Part shown: in pieces, positions 9,916 through 19,983 of the stretch
How the letters are laid out: every line of letters starts with the position of its first letter
How positions within the stretch are numbered: the stretch's first letter is position 1
Source of the DNA: Mayamaea pseudoterrestris
Lineage: Eukaryota; Bacillariophyta; Bacillariophyceae; Sellaphorales; Sellaphoraceae
DNA length: 64,000 nt
Reading direction: 5' to 3'
NCBI GenBank assembly: GCA_027923505.1
Contig: BROI01000020.1
Location: forward strand, 609,253-673,252
Made by a program: the position numbers and the translations under genes
Notes under the pieces: model-generated
Databases searched by the model: none
What the model saw: only the letters and a program-made list of their open reading frames with translations
Told to the model about the DNA's origin: nothing

Positions 9916-10747
9916 ATGCGAAAAAGCGCGGCGGACGCTTTCCGGGTTGGTTTGGTCGATTTTCATGGCATCGCCATTTTCGTGCTGGATTTGCGGGACC
10001 AAGGAGTCATTCCATTGTAACCATTAATACGTCGTTGGAGCAACAAAGACGCAGGGAATTTGAATCCGTTGGAACTATTGACGCGGGACCAATATTGAGT
10101 GAGTGAGGCGCCTCCATATCAATTGTCACTGACGTTTGCCGCGCCAGCGAAACGCTTCGTTCCATCATTGCCCGAGACGTTTTGCCGCTTCTACTGGATT
10201 TCTTCATTCGTGACTTTGAAAACGACCGGCACTACGCGAGACTGTTTGCAAAAATGCTTGGCGACTTGTTGGAGCGAGAGGATCCTGGTGGCGATGTTCC
10301 GGCTGCTGCTGCTGTCGATGACGGCACGAAACGTGTCAAGGACGAGGCAGCTTGCGACACGAATGCAGCAGACTGGAAGACGCAAGCCAGTGACGACACT
10401 CTTGCCACTCCAGGCTTTTTCGATGTCATCATTGCCTTTGCCAGCGCCGAATATATTGACGAGCGACCAACGTCTGTCAAACTGGCAACCTCCATTGGCG
10501 ACGAGCTACAGAAACGTTGCTCGCGTCGGCGCCAATTCGTTGCGTTGCATCTGGCGATGGCGCTCCGTAACGTTGGAGTAGTGGTGAAGGAAGATGAAGA
10601 TTCCATCGAATCGAATGAGTCTGACGAGTATTCAGTGGACGAAACGGTAGATGCCGTCAATTCGAATGCTCTGACGAGTATGCATCGGGTTCCTACGAGG
10701 ACGTTGACTTCTACTACGATTACTGCATGCTCGGTTTGGGCTCGTAA
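9916..10747 (+). CDS. Small acidic helical protein, two exons, with a probable 1-nt frameshift
   Basis: The proposed model is ATG at 9916, exon 9916..10016, intron 10017..10147 (GTAACC...CGCCAG) and a second exon from 10148. The phase fits, giving GVIPFETLRSIIARDVLPLL across the junction. The second exon continues DFFIRDFENDRHYARLFAKM, then a helical block (GFFDVIIAFASAEYIDERP; LKLATSI-type helices) and an acidic tail. Near 10664-10668 a repeated AATGxxTCTGACGAGTAT segment lacks one base in its second copy. Restoring it gives EYASGSYEDVDFYYDYCMLG and a stop at 10747, whereas the uncorrected frame runs to 10766 with a Thr/Ser-rich tail. No family recognised. The gene is divergent from the 8520-9741 gene, sharing about 170 bp of promoter. 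Exon 1 is the least certain part. Confidence 0.5.
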
Positions 10748-10969
10748 TAACGACGCGCTAGTCTAAGCATTCATGTTGCATCAGTCCTCGCTAGCGCTGA
10801 GTAGCAACTCGATCAGGTAGTAGACTATTAACTGACTATCCACACTATTTACATCGTCGGCGAGCATTGTTCGCATCATTGTCGAGCCGATCGGGCTAGC
10901 ATCCAAAATCGCTTCGACCAGCAGGCCACTACCAACTTGCTTGAGTCACTTCCATCATACTTATCGCTG

Positions 10970-11473
10970 CTACTGCCCTCGCAGTGCTTGTCGTTGACGT
11001 CTCCTGGTTCTCGTCGAATGTTTTCGCTCATACTCATAGTACTCCTTCAACTGCTCATCATACACTTGCGTTTCTCGTCGCAGCTGCTCCACCATGGCGC
11101 GCACCACCGTCAGTTGCGCTTTCGTTTGCCGCGTCTCCTCCAGTTGGTCGTCCATTTCTTGACTCAAGCTTTGGACGCGCTGACGAACCATGTGCATGCG
11201 ACGAAACACGTCATTGACCTTGTCGTACATGATTTGGAGACGAAGTGTTGTCGTTGCAGCTTCTGGTGGTTGTAGTTGCTGGTGATGGTAACCGTTTGCT
11301 GATGCGATTGGTAGCGAGTAGCTCTGGACTGATACGGCAACCCCTTGGAGCGTAATCTTTGGCTCGACTTGCTCTGATGGAGACGCTGTCGAAAGAACAT
11401 TGGATGGAATCAAGTTCGGATCGTCGTCGTACCAATGGACGCGCTTCATTATTGATGGTTGAATACTTGACAT
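10970..11473 (-). CDS. Small coiled-coil protein
   Basis: 167 residues from the ATG at 11473 (an alternative in-frame ATG at 11449 gives MKRVHWYDDDP). The N-terminal half is low complexity. The C-terminal half, from about residue 75, is a strong heptad-type helix (DKVNDVFRRMHMVRQRVQSL, then a second helix ending YDEQLKEYYEYERKH) followed by a highly basic tail (TRTRRRQRQALRGQ). The basic tail after a coiled coil suggests nucleic acid or nuclear targeting, which is inference only. No homologous family recognised. Confidence 0.65.
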   Translation of the reverse strand: MSSIQPSIMKRVHWYDDDPNLIPSNVLSTASPSEQVEPKITLQGVAVSVQSYSLPIASANGYHHQQLQPPEAATTTLRLQIMYDKVNDVFRRMHMVRQRVQSLSQEMDDQLEETRQTKAQLTVVRAMVEQLRRETQVYDEQLKEYYEYERKHSTRTRRRQRQALRGQ

Positions 11474-11896
11474 TTCGATTCCCAAGAAGAATACCCGACG
11501 ATTAGTTCAATTGGATGCTTTTTCAAACTATTCGAGTGTCCACTTGTTGCTTTGGGAAGCAAAACGGCCTCATCCATCTTCACGGATCCGAGGCGTTGAA
11601 AAATGCGATGCGGCTTGCTTGTCGATCGAGCAAGCATGCCCTGTCACATACGGTGCCCTTGCGAGCCAGTCCTGTTGTATCCGTTGAACGTTCGAATCAG
11701 AATTTCTTCGACCGAAGAATGACGAGCGAACGGCCAATGAGCGTGTCGTATCGTTACAAGATTAGTCATTGTGACAACCTCGCGGAGTAATCACAATGAC
11801 CCAGTCAATTTTGTGATCGTGTCAAAATCGATCGACTGACTGCTCTCGACGATCAATCGATCGATCCGACACCAGTCGACAATTCCTACGGCAAGC
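11474..11896. other. Divergent intergenic region before sulfatase 1
   Basis: About 420 bp shared by the coiled-coil gene and sulfatase 1. It contains GTCAAAATCGATCGACTGAC at 11820-11839, a TGACC/AATGACC pair around 11767-11800 and clustered GATCGATC palindromes (11826-11868). No gene seen. Confidence 0.4.
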
Positions 11897-14351
11897 ATGA
11901 AACATGCTGTGCTGCGGCTGGTCCTGCTGCTTTGTTCCGGGGCAACTTTACTTGCTGATGCAGCTCGAGATCCAAGAAAGCAGTCGGATGCAGTCGATGA
12001 CGAGTCGGAAGTGCGAGTCGTTCCAAGCAGAAGCGCAATATTGACGACACAACGCTCCTCGTCGCTAGCAACTGACGATGGCGTTCATAATGGTCAATCG
12101 GCAGACGTATTGCCGTCATCGCAGATGCCTTCCAAGTTATCTGATCCATTGTCTGATGAGCAGACTCGAATTATGCGGCAAAAAGTGAAGACACTGCCCG
12201 ACGACAAGAAGCTTAATATTCTCATCATTACGATGGATCAGCTACGATATGACTACTTGCAGTTCATTCAAGAAAGTATGCCGATATATAAAGACAAACT
12301 GAAGGTGAAGACTCCCAATATTGATCGCCTCGCCAAGGAAGGGGTTTGGTTTCGAAATGCCTACGCCCAATTCTCCAGCTGCTCGCCAGCCCGAGCAACC
12401 CTACGGACCGGATGCACCATTGAACGACACGGAATTGACGGCAATCAAATGCTTCCAAACTATATGAATGATCCGCTGGCCAAGCGCAAAGTTGACTCCG
12501 CTCGCACATATGACCAGCTGCTTTTCGAGCAAGGATATCAAGCGGAGAGTTACGGCAAGTTTCACCTTCCTGAACGATGGTACAGAAACACCAACGACAC
12601 CCAAAATGCCATTATGTACAACTCGTATGATCTGGAAATGACGACGCCAATCTTTGTGGCCGAAACACGCAGTGTTGACGGGTATCGCAGTCAGGTTGAG
12701 TATTGGATTGCTCAAGACAATATCACACAAAGCCGCCAACCAGGCATGCAGAGAAACCCTCGATCCAAAAACTTGTACACACCATTAAAAATGGATCCAC
12801 GCTATGGTCAGCCATATAGGAAAGCGACATCCAACGCTAACGTTTATGGCGTTGACTCTTTGCCAGCATTATACTCGCAAGCAACCTACACTGGGCTGCA
12901 AGGGCAGCTGGCCATGCAGAGACTGGCGCAGCAACCAAAGCCGTGGATCTTAACTGTTTCTTTCGAGCCTCCACGTAAGTGATTATCGGGTGTCGTCTTG
13001 CGTGTATGCAAAGTGGTGAGTGTCTCACGACCTTCCGCCTCCATTGCTCACGTCGTCAGACCCTCCAAGGGTTGCGAGCGAAGAGTATGCCAGATACTAC
13101 CTTGAAAATAAGGAACATATCCTTATTCCGCCAAACATTAACAACAAGTTTGACAATCCATGGTACCGAAAACAGCAAGAACAGTCTATGGCAGTGGGAT
13201 TTCGAAACCCAAAACGACTCCAGGAGGCGTCTGCCATCTACATGGGAATGATTGAGCAAGTGGACAACTGGATTGGCGTCTTGTTGGATGAGCTGGAAAC
13301 TCAGGGTGTGGCCAATAATACACTCGTCGCCTTTACATCGGATCATGGCGAATTTCTGGGCGCTCACGGGTAAGTCACATATATGTCGACCGCAGACGAT
13401 TGTGTTGCTTCTGCTAATTCCCGCCTTGTGCTGCTCATTTCTAGTATGGGTGGCAAAATGGGACTCATGGAGGAAGCGCTTCGAGTCCCGTTTATAATGA
13501 GACTGCCTGGTAAAATCAAGCAAGGTACAATTGTCGAAAGACCGGTCGGGGCTCATTTAAATCTTGTGGCTACCCTATTGGATTATGCAGGCTTGTCTAG
13601 CATAGACGTGAGTGACGGCACAAGCCTTCGTTCTTTGATAACTGGTAGGAGTTACAATGAGTTTTACGATGACGACTTTTGCGTTTCCGAAGACACGGAA
13701 GTTAGCGTGCTTGGTGAGTTTCCCAATTTTATGATTCGGCAAGGAGACTGGAAGTTGCTAATTGCCAAGAAAGCGGACATCAATTCGCCAGACATGCTGT
13801 TCAATCTTGCGGATGATCCATATGAAATGGATAATTTGCTATCAAGAAGGTTTTTAAGTATGCAGGTGACTGGAAAGGTGGAGCATTTGAAGTGCTTACT
13901 CCTTGAGTGGATGAGCCGCAACGACGGCGGCGCCGCAAAGTACTACTCATCCCCGCGGAACAACCATGGACAAGGTGACGGTGACATGCAAGAAGTGACA
14001 CACCGGCGGTCTTGGAACGAGGTTCGCCAGTGGATCAGTGATTCCAAACTCACGTTCAATCCTCCAGTCCTGGTGGATGGCGTTTGGCGGTCGAATGCAT
14101 TCTTGTACATTGGACGGACAACTGGCGGTACATTGAGAGTCAAAAGCATTTCATTGAGTGGCACTGGTCAGCAATATTTCTCGCTCAGTCAAACGAAAGG
14201 AATTGTCAAGATTAACGGGCATTTGCGCATCCAAGTTTCGTTTGCATCGGAAAGTCCCGTTGACCCGTCCACACTTGACGTAAGTATAGTCGTTAGCAGT
14301 AACGTTTCGACCCGGAAAGTGATAATTGTGCCATGGGCCGATCCAATATAG
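11897..14351 (+). CDS. Secreted sulfatase 1 (formylglycine-dependent), three exons
   Basis: Hydrolyses sulfate esters. Exons 11897..12974, 13060..13369 and 13445..14351 give 764 residues. A hydrophobic signal peptide (residues 1 to about 20) directs it to the secretory route. The sulfatase fold starts near residue 105 with NILIITMDQLRYD (the metal-binding Asp in DQ). The Cys converted to formylglycine is Cys162 in SSCSPARATLRTG. The second metal site is TSDHGEFLGAHG (codon split by intron 2) followed by the Lys in GGKMG and then RVPFIMRLPG. The last 130 residues or so form a beta-rich module (GTGQQYFSLSQTKG...) resembling an ASH/Ig-like fold. Intron 1 splits the His codon of EPPHPP and intron 2 the Gly of AHG. 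It lies in tandem with sulfatase 2, 709 bp upstream of it. The substrate is probably a sulfated polysaccharide or other sulfate ester; this is not resolved. Confidence 0.93.
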
Positions 14352-15060
14352 AATTGTTGCGCGTGTGTAGTAACAAAATTGTCTCTACCGTAGTTCGTTC
14401 GTTCGTTCGTTCTAGATGAACTGGTAGCCAGCGCGAGACTGGAAAAGCTCTTGGCATTTGCTGCATCCGCTACAGTACCTGGTGCAATGTCTCACCTGAT
14501 TCGAATAGAAGCTAAAAAGCGTGCTAATAATCGCTCGTTAGCGGCTTGCACGAGATTGACGCTTACTATACTGGAACAAATTCATGGCAATCCCCGACGA
14601 CTGTGACGACGTCGCATCGCATTCACGCACGCGCGCCATGCGCTTGGGATCACTACGCAAGTGACTTGAGAGCAACATTGGTCTCTGACACTACAGTAGC
14701 GCTAGCGGAAATACCCTTCGCTTGATGAGACTATGTCAATAATGGCAACCTTGCTCGAAGGTCAAATTGGCGAGTCGAATGCGTACGGTAGCTGCCGCGA
14801 TCGCGTCGCAGCGCAACTGAAAATGAGTCATTTGAAAGTCATTTTGACTTGATTCGCGAAGTATTCAAAATGACTGGCGCGAGCGTTTGGATCGTGCCAA
14901 ATTCGACGCGTTTGACCCTTCATCAAACTTGTCCTTCTTCCAAAGCTTGCCGTCCATCAAGGTTGCAGCATTGACTTGATAGACTGCAGCTGCGCTAAAA
15001 GACTCGCCGAGCAACGTTTCGATTGAAAGTTAAAGCAGCTTCTCGTTCGCGCCTCTTGCC
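14352..15060. other. Intergenic DNA between the two sulfatases
   Basis: No gene. It holds a short (GTTC) tetranucleotide run near 14394-14412 and a cluster of three TGA(C/G)TCAT / TCAAAATGAC-type motifs: AAAATGAGTCATTT at 14820-14833, GTCATTTTGAC at 14839-14849 and TCAAAATGACTGG at 14865-14877. They lie about 185-240 bp before the sulfatase 2 start, so they may be its promoter elements. Confidence 0.45.
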
Positions 15061-17525
15061 ATGAGGATTCAATTTTGCATCATTCGTCGCCGCAGTCACT
15101 TGCCGTTGGTTCTTCTGCTGCTCCTTTGCTTGCAGTCCAAGACTGACAGTCTACTTGGTGAGCTGGAGGAGACTCTATATGACAGCAATAATGCGAAATC
15201 AGACAAAGTCTCCGATGAGTTGACCTTGCAGCTGTCGAGGAGACGAGCCATGCAGAACATGCAATTCACGCGGTCCCCAAGTCGCTCCGCAAGAACAAGA
15301 AATCGATTCAATTCCAACATTGACATTGAGACTCCATCATTGTCGGAGATTCCATCCGCTGGACCTTCGTTACCAAGTATCAATCACGTCAATCTACTCG
15401 TCATTACCGCCGATCAATTACGCTACGACGCCCTCGCCTTTATTCAAAATCGCATGAGCATTTACAACTCGTCGCTCAAAGTCAAAACCCCCAACATTGA
15501 TCGTCTGGCGTCGCAGGGAGTACACTTTGAGACGGCCTACTGCCAAACCAGTAGTTGCGCGCCGGCGAGAGCCACGCTGCGGAGCGGCTGCACCATTGAA
15601 CGCACCGGCGTGCAATCGAACGACAATGTTCGCGTCAAGCACTCGCCGGCATCATTCAAGTACGCGCAAGTACTTGCGGACAAGGTGGACGCCGTTCGCA
15701 CCTACGACCAAGTGCTGCACGAGGCAGGCTACCAGGTGGAATCCTACGGCAAGTTTCACCTGCCGCAGCGATGGTACTACGATGTGAACAACACGCAGCG
15801 GGCCATTCGTTACGACACGTACTCGACCGACATGAAAACGCCCACCTTCACCGGCGCCATACTCACGGATCCATTGTACGTGGCGCAGCTGCTGGCGTGG
15901 CGCAACAATACTCCGGCGAAACGATCCGACCACGACGACGGCCAGTTGACGAACCCGCGCTCGGGCTTTCCATACACACCCATTCGACTGGACCAAAACT
16001 ATGGCAATCGCAAACCATCTGGACGTGACGACGACAAGGACGACTCCAACTCGTTGGTCATGGGCGTGGACACGTTTCTGCCGCTGAATCAGTCGCTGGC
16101 CGCCTACACTGGCACGCTGGGTTTGCTGGCGCTGCAGCGACTCGCCGCGCAGCGTCAGCAACCATGGGCACTGACGGTGAGCTTTGAGAATCCGCATCCG
16201 CCCTATGTTGTTTCGGAGGCGTACGCGTCGTACTACTTGGAGCGGTCCAAGCAAATATTGGTGCCGCCGAGCAAGTATCAAGTGATTCAAAACAAGTATT
16301 ACGCCAGTATGCAGCGCGCGTCGCGACTCAAGGGATTCACCGACACCAGGGCCGTGCAGGAGTGGACGGCGGTGTACTACGCCATGGTGGAGCAGGTGGA
16401 TGTTTGGGTGGGGCGCATACTGGATGAATTGGAAGCGCAGGGGCTGGCGGAACATACGTTGGTGGTCTTGACGGCGGATCATGGCGAGTTTCTGGGAGCA
16501 CATGGGTACGTTAATTGTAGTGTGTGTGAGTGGGAGCTGATTCTTTGAAAGTTGACTTTGAATCCTTACAATGTCATTTCTCTTCTTACAGACTCCAAGG
16601 AAAGTCCACGTTTTTGGAGGAGGCAACGCGCGTGCCGCTAATCATGCGCCTACCAGGCATCATTACCGAAGGAACCGTTGTTACGCGACCAGTCGCTCAT
16701 TTGGATGTTTACTCGACGATTCTCGACTACTTGGAGCACTCGGAATACGACAGTAGCGACGGCAACAGTCTACGCCCTGCCGTTACCGGAACAAGCCTTC
16801 GGGAATTGTATGAGGATGAGTTTGTCGTAGGCGAGATGGACACGCAAGACGTCGCCGACAAGACAATCAGTGGGTTTCCAAACTTTATGGTGCGACATGG
16901 TGGATGGAAACTGATGATTGCCAAGTTTGTGGAAAGCAAATCGGAAGACCTGCTGTTTAATGTTGCGGAGGATCCGTTTGAAATGAACAATTTGCTGTCG
17001 AAAAGGAAAAGTGACATGGAAGTGATTGGCAAGGCTGAGCATCTCAAGTGTCTACTCCGTGAGTGGATGGCACGTAACGATGGCGGTAACATGGGATACT
17101 ACTCGCGTCCAAAGTATAACGGGAATGAAGGGCAAGGCGACATGGCAGAGATACGTCGGCGACGCTCCTGGGACGCTGTCGATCAGTGGATCAGTGATAC
17201 CAAACTTTTCTTTAACCAACCAGTCTTTAGCGACAACAAGTGGCGGTCGAACGCCTGGCTGTACATTGGACGCACAACTCCAGGTGCACTAACAATTTTT
17301 GGCGTCAATGTGGTGGGTACTGGAAGTCAATTTTTTGAAGTCAGCCAAACGAGTGGCAGGATCCGCCGCAATGGCTACATGCGTATCAAGATTTCTTTCG
17401 TCGCCGACGATCCTGTCAACTCCGACATGATTGGTGCTAGCATAGTTGTGGAGAGTAGCGCATACAGAAAGAGAATTGTCCGCATCGTTCCTTGGAATTG
17501 GCCAGGCAATATGCCCAATCCATAG
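15061..17525 (+). CDS. Secreted sulfatase 2, tandem paralogue, two exons
   Basis: Exons 15061..16505 and 16592..17525 give 792 residues. The layout matches sulfatase 1: signal peptide (LPLVLLLLLCLQSK, about residues 15-28), first metal site NLLVITADQLRYD, formylglycine Cys166 in SSCAPARATLRSG, second site TADHGEFLGAHG followed by the Lys of GKSTFLEEATRVP, and the same C-terminal beta module (GTGSQFFEVSQTSG). The single intron splits the same Gly codon in AHG as intron 2 of sulfatase 1. The EP/NPHPP intron of the paralogue is absent here. Exon 1 is visibly more GC-rich at third positions than sulfatase 1. The pair arose by tandem duplication and is probably both extracellular or lysosome-like; substrate specificity could differ because an Asp/Lys-rich loop near residues 285-335 is unique to this copy. 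Confidence 0.93.
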
Positions 17526-19014
17526 AAGCAATCATCGAAAGCTCCGAGCTCTCTGCCATCCATAGAATTTCGCTTTCGGCCGACAACGTTCATACATTCG
17601 TTTCGTCACCGGCGTGTCAAGATGTTGGTAAACGCTGCAAAACTGAATGTACACACCTCCTGCGCCTGCAGCATTAATTTAGAGCTAATTACGACGATTA
17701 TATCGTTGACTACCTTGAGATTGACGTATTTTTTTTATTTGGAATCGCAGTCATCGGTGATAAACGTTGTCTTTGGATGCTTGTTGCGAACTAAAATGAG
17801 ACGCAATTGAAACGCTGCCAAACGCATGATGCAGTAAAGTAGACGTGAACACATGCTTGAGGACGAGGTAGCGAGATCCGATGCATGACCCGACTACCTG
17901 CTTGAAAATTAGCTCTGTGCGCATTATGTCTTGCATCTGAACAGTGAATGAACGCGATGTCGCGCTGCTCCCGCTGGCTCAAGGCATTTGACTCCCCGTT
18001 GGTCTGTACTCCAAGCCCAGGACAAATCCAGCGGCTCTAGTCACACTTGAATCCTCGACATGGGTCAACCATCACCATTATAGCTACTAACCATCTCGAG
18101 CCATGCCTTCCAGACGGACATCGTCATTCCGCGATTGTGAAGATATAGCGATACGCAGTGCGTGCAAAACACCGAAAAAGTGGCTCTTGGCATCAAAGCA
18201 GGAAGAGCGCGGGCCAGCTTGTCACCCTCGTCGCTTTAAGCGAATGATACAGCAAAGAAGAGAGTCAAACTTGCGCAGTAACAGGAGCTTGAAAAGAAAA
18301 TTGACGCGTCTCGCTCGATAAGCATCGCACTCGACAGTTTGCCGATGGAATCGAAGCGAACAGAATGTCGATGATACCTTCAACACCGTTGGAAAGCTCG
18401 CTTGTTCAAGCTGCGACGGAAAGGCATTGGCCAATCAGTTTGTTTGGACAGTGCAGTTGCTAAAGCAAAGCGGAGTTTGGTTTGTAATCGCTTCGACGAC
18501 GGCAGTATCGTGAATCGTTGAGTACAAGGTGCGACAAGCAGTTGGAAGTTGGAAATCGTTAGTCTTCCAGAACTACTGGCAGGGATATAGCTTACAAATC
18601 ACAATGCATCTTCATCTCATGTCGAGAGACCTTAAATGTAGAGTGCAGCGAGGCCGCGTCGTTGATTGTCGGCAAGGAGAAACGCGTCGTCTGCTGCATC
18701 TGCGGCAGAAATGAAATGCGTGTCGCAGCGCAATCGAGGCGACGATTCTGGCGATCGGTTTCCGCCGCGCCAGCAATGGAAATTGAAACAAGCCGCATCC
18801 ATGATCCCGGGCTCATTTATTATATTCGGCTCATCGATCTAGGTATGTTTGTGGTGCAGAAGACAATGTGACAATGACAATGGAAGCCATGGGTGACGCG
18901 AACCCGTCTCTTCGTCGCCAAGCGATGCGCTTGGATATCCATGCGAATCCTGGGTAGTACGTCAAAATCCTCGCGCACAATGATTGCAAGCAAAGAACGC
19001 CTATAGCTATTACA
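17526..19014. other. 1.5-kb intergenic region
   Basis: Only short frames, for example a 72-residue very basic one at 18103-18321 with no recognisable domain; I do not call it. There is no RNA gene or clear repeat. Confidence 0.4.
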
Positions 19015-19845
19015 ATGGTTGTCCGCAGTGGCTTTGAAGTGCAGCTTGTTAATGCCGTCTCCAAGGTTTCTTTCAAGGAGCATGACAAGGATGGCGAAAC
19101 ATACGTGGAGGTGGAACCGGATGTCGACTACTTCGTTGCGATTCGTCGGATCAACGCTGGGCCATTAATGGTGGCATATATCATCGTTGATGGGAACAAC
19201 CTTGGCTATAAAATTTGTTATTTAGAGTATAAACAAGTGATTACGTCAGAGCCTGCTTACTGGTATACAGGAATCTGGAGTCGAATTGACGGCGAAGAGA
19301 AGAGGTCAGCGTTGCGTTTCGTCAAGCCAAATTGGACCAAGGAAGACACGGGGTACAAAGAATTGACCGGTTATGTGGAAGTCGCTCTTTATGAAGGCGT
19401 TGCGAATGATGCCAAGTCGGTAGAACCAACTAATTGCATCTCTAAATTCAAGCCTAACCTGATGATGAAGGTAAATTTCGAATGTGAGTGTGCGTGTATG
19501 AGCAAGAAAAAATATCTATTGTCGGCACCTGGATCGACTACACCACCTGCTCCAGTTAAAAGTGGAGCAAAGGGAAACGAAAATGGTGGTACTTATTCCA
19601 CCTCATACACTCCTGGAGCACTAATTGACCGAATCAAGTTGCATTATTGCACTGCTGTTGGATTAACAGAGGTCGGCATTCTTCCTAAACCACCTTTGTG
19701 GGAATATCAACGGCTGACTCATCCTGTTGCTTCCGGGCAGGAAAGGGCTCGGCATGATGTGATGCGTCATCCGAGTGTAAAAGACAAGTTGATTGAAGTT
19801 GTCGATATGACAGATGAGATGCTACCTCCGCTATTTACGTGGTAG
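19015..19845 (+). CDS. Unknown protein, beta-rich N-terminal domain
   Basis: 276 residues, single exon, ATG at 19015. The N-terminal 150 residues read as alternating strands (GFEVQLVNAVSKVSFKEH, TYVEVEPDVDYFVAIRRI, AYIIVDGNNLGYKICYLEY, ELTGYVEVALYEG). This is reminiscent of fungal and algal DUF7918-like or viral-type jelly-roll domains, but the resemblance is weak and I do not assign it. A Cys patch (FECECACMSKKKY) and a Gly/Ser/Thr linker follow, then a helical tail containing PPLWEYQRLTHP. No signal peptide or TM. It converges on the kinase gene, with 138 bp between the stops. Confidence 0.65.
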   Translation: MVVRSGFEVQLVNAVSKVSFKEHDKDGETYVEVEPDVDYFVAIRRINAGPLMVAYIIVDGNNLGYKICYLEYKQVITSEPAYWYTGIWSRIDGEEKRSALRFVKPNWTKEDTGYKELTGYVEVALYEGVANDAKSVEPTNCISKFKPNLMMKVNFECECACMSKKKYLLSAPGSTTPPAPVKSGAKGNENGGTYSTSYTPGALIDRIKLHYCTAVGLTEVGILPKPPLWEYQRLTHPVASGQERARHDVMRHPSVKDKLIEVVDMTDEMLPPLFTW

Positions 19846-19983
19846 GCGAATTCTGCGGATGCAAACTGCCTGCCTTAACGTCTCTTCGCATAAAATATAA
19901 ATATGATACTATTTTGTAATGGTATGTTTAACGCAAATCTGGTTGCACGTCAATTGATTCATCGCAAAGGAACACTTCGCGAA

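Noticed and set aside
10232-10660. 142-residue Ser-rich minus-strand frame
   Set aside because: The plus-strand frame over the same DNA has amphipathic helices and a phase-matched upstream exon. The minus frame is Ser/Thr low complexity.
15652-16626. 324-residue frame on the minus strand
   Set aside because: Antisense to sulfatase 2 exon 1, which has the full set of catalytic motifs. The antisense frame is His/Arg/Val-rich and has no domain.
18103-18321. 72-residue very basic frame
   Set aside because: Short, Arg/Lys/Ser only, no recognisable domain and no splice partner found.
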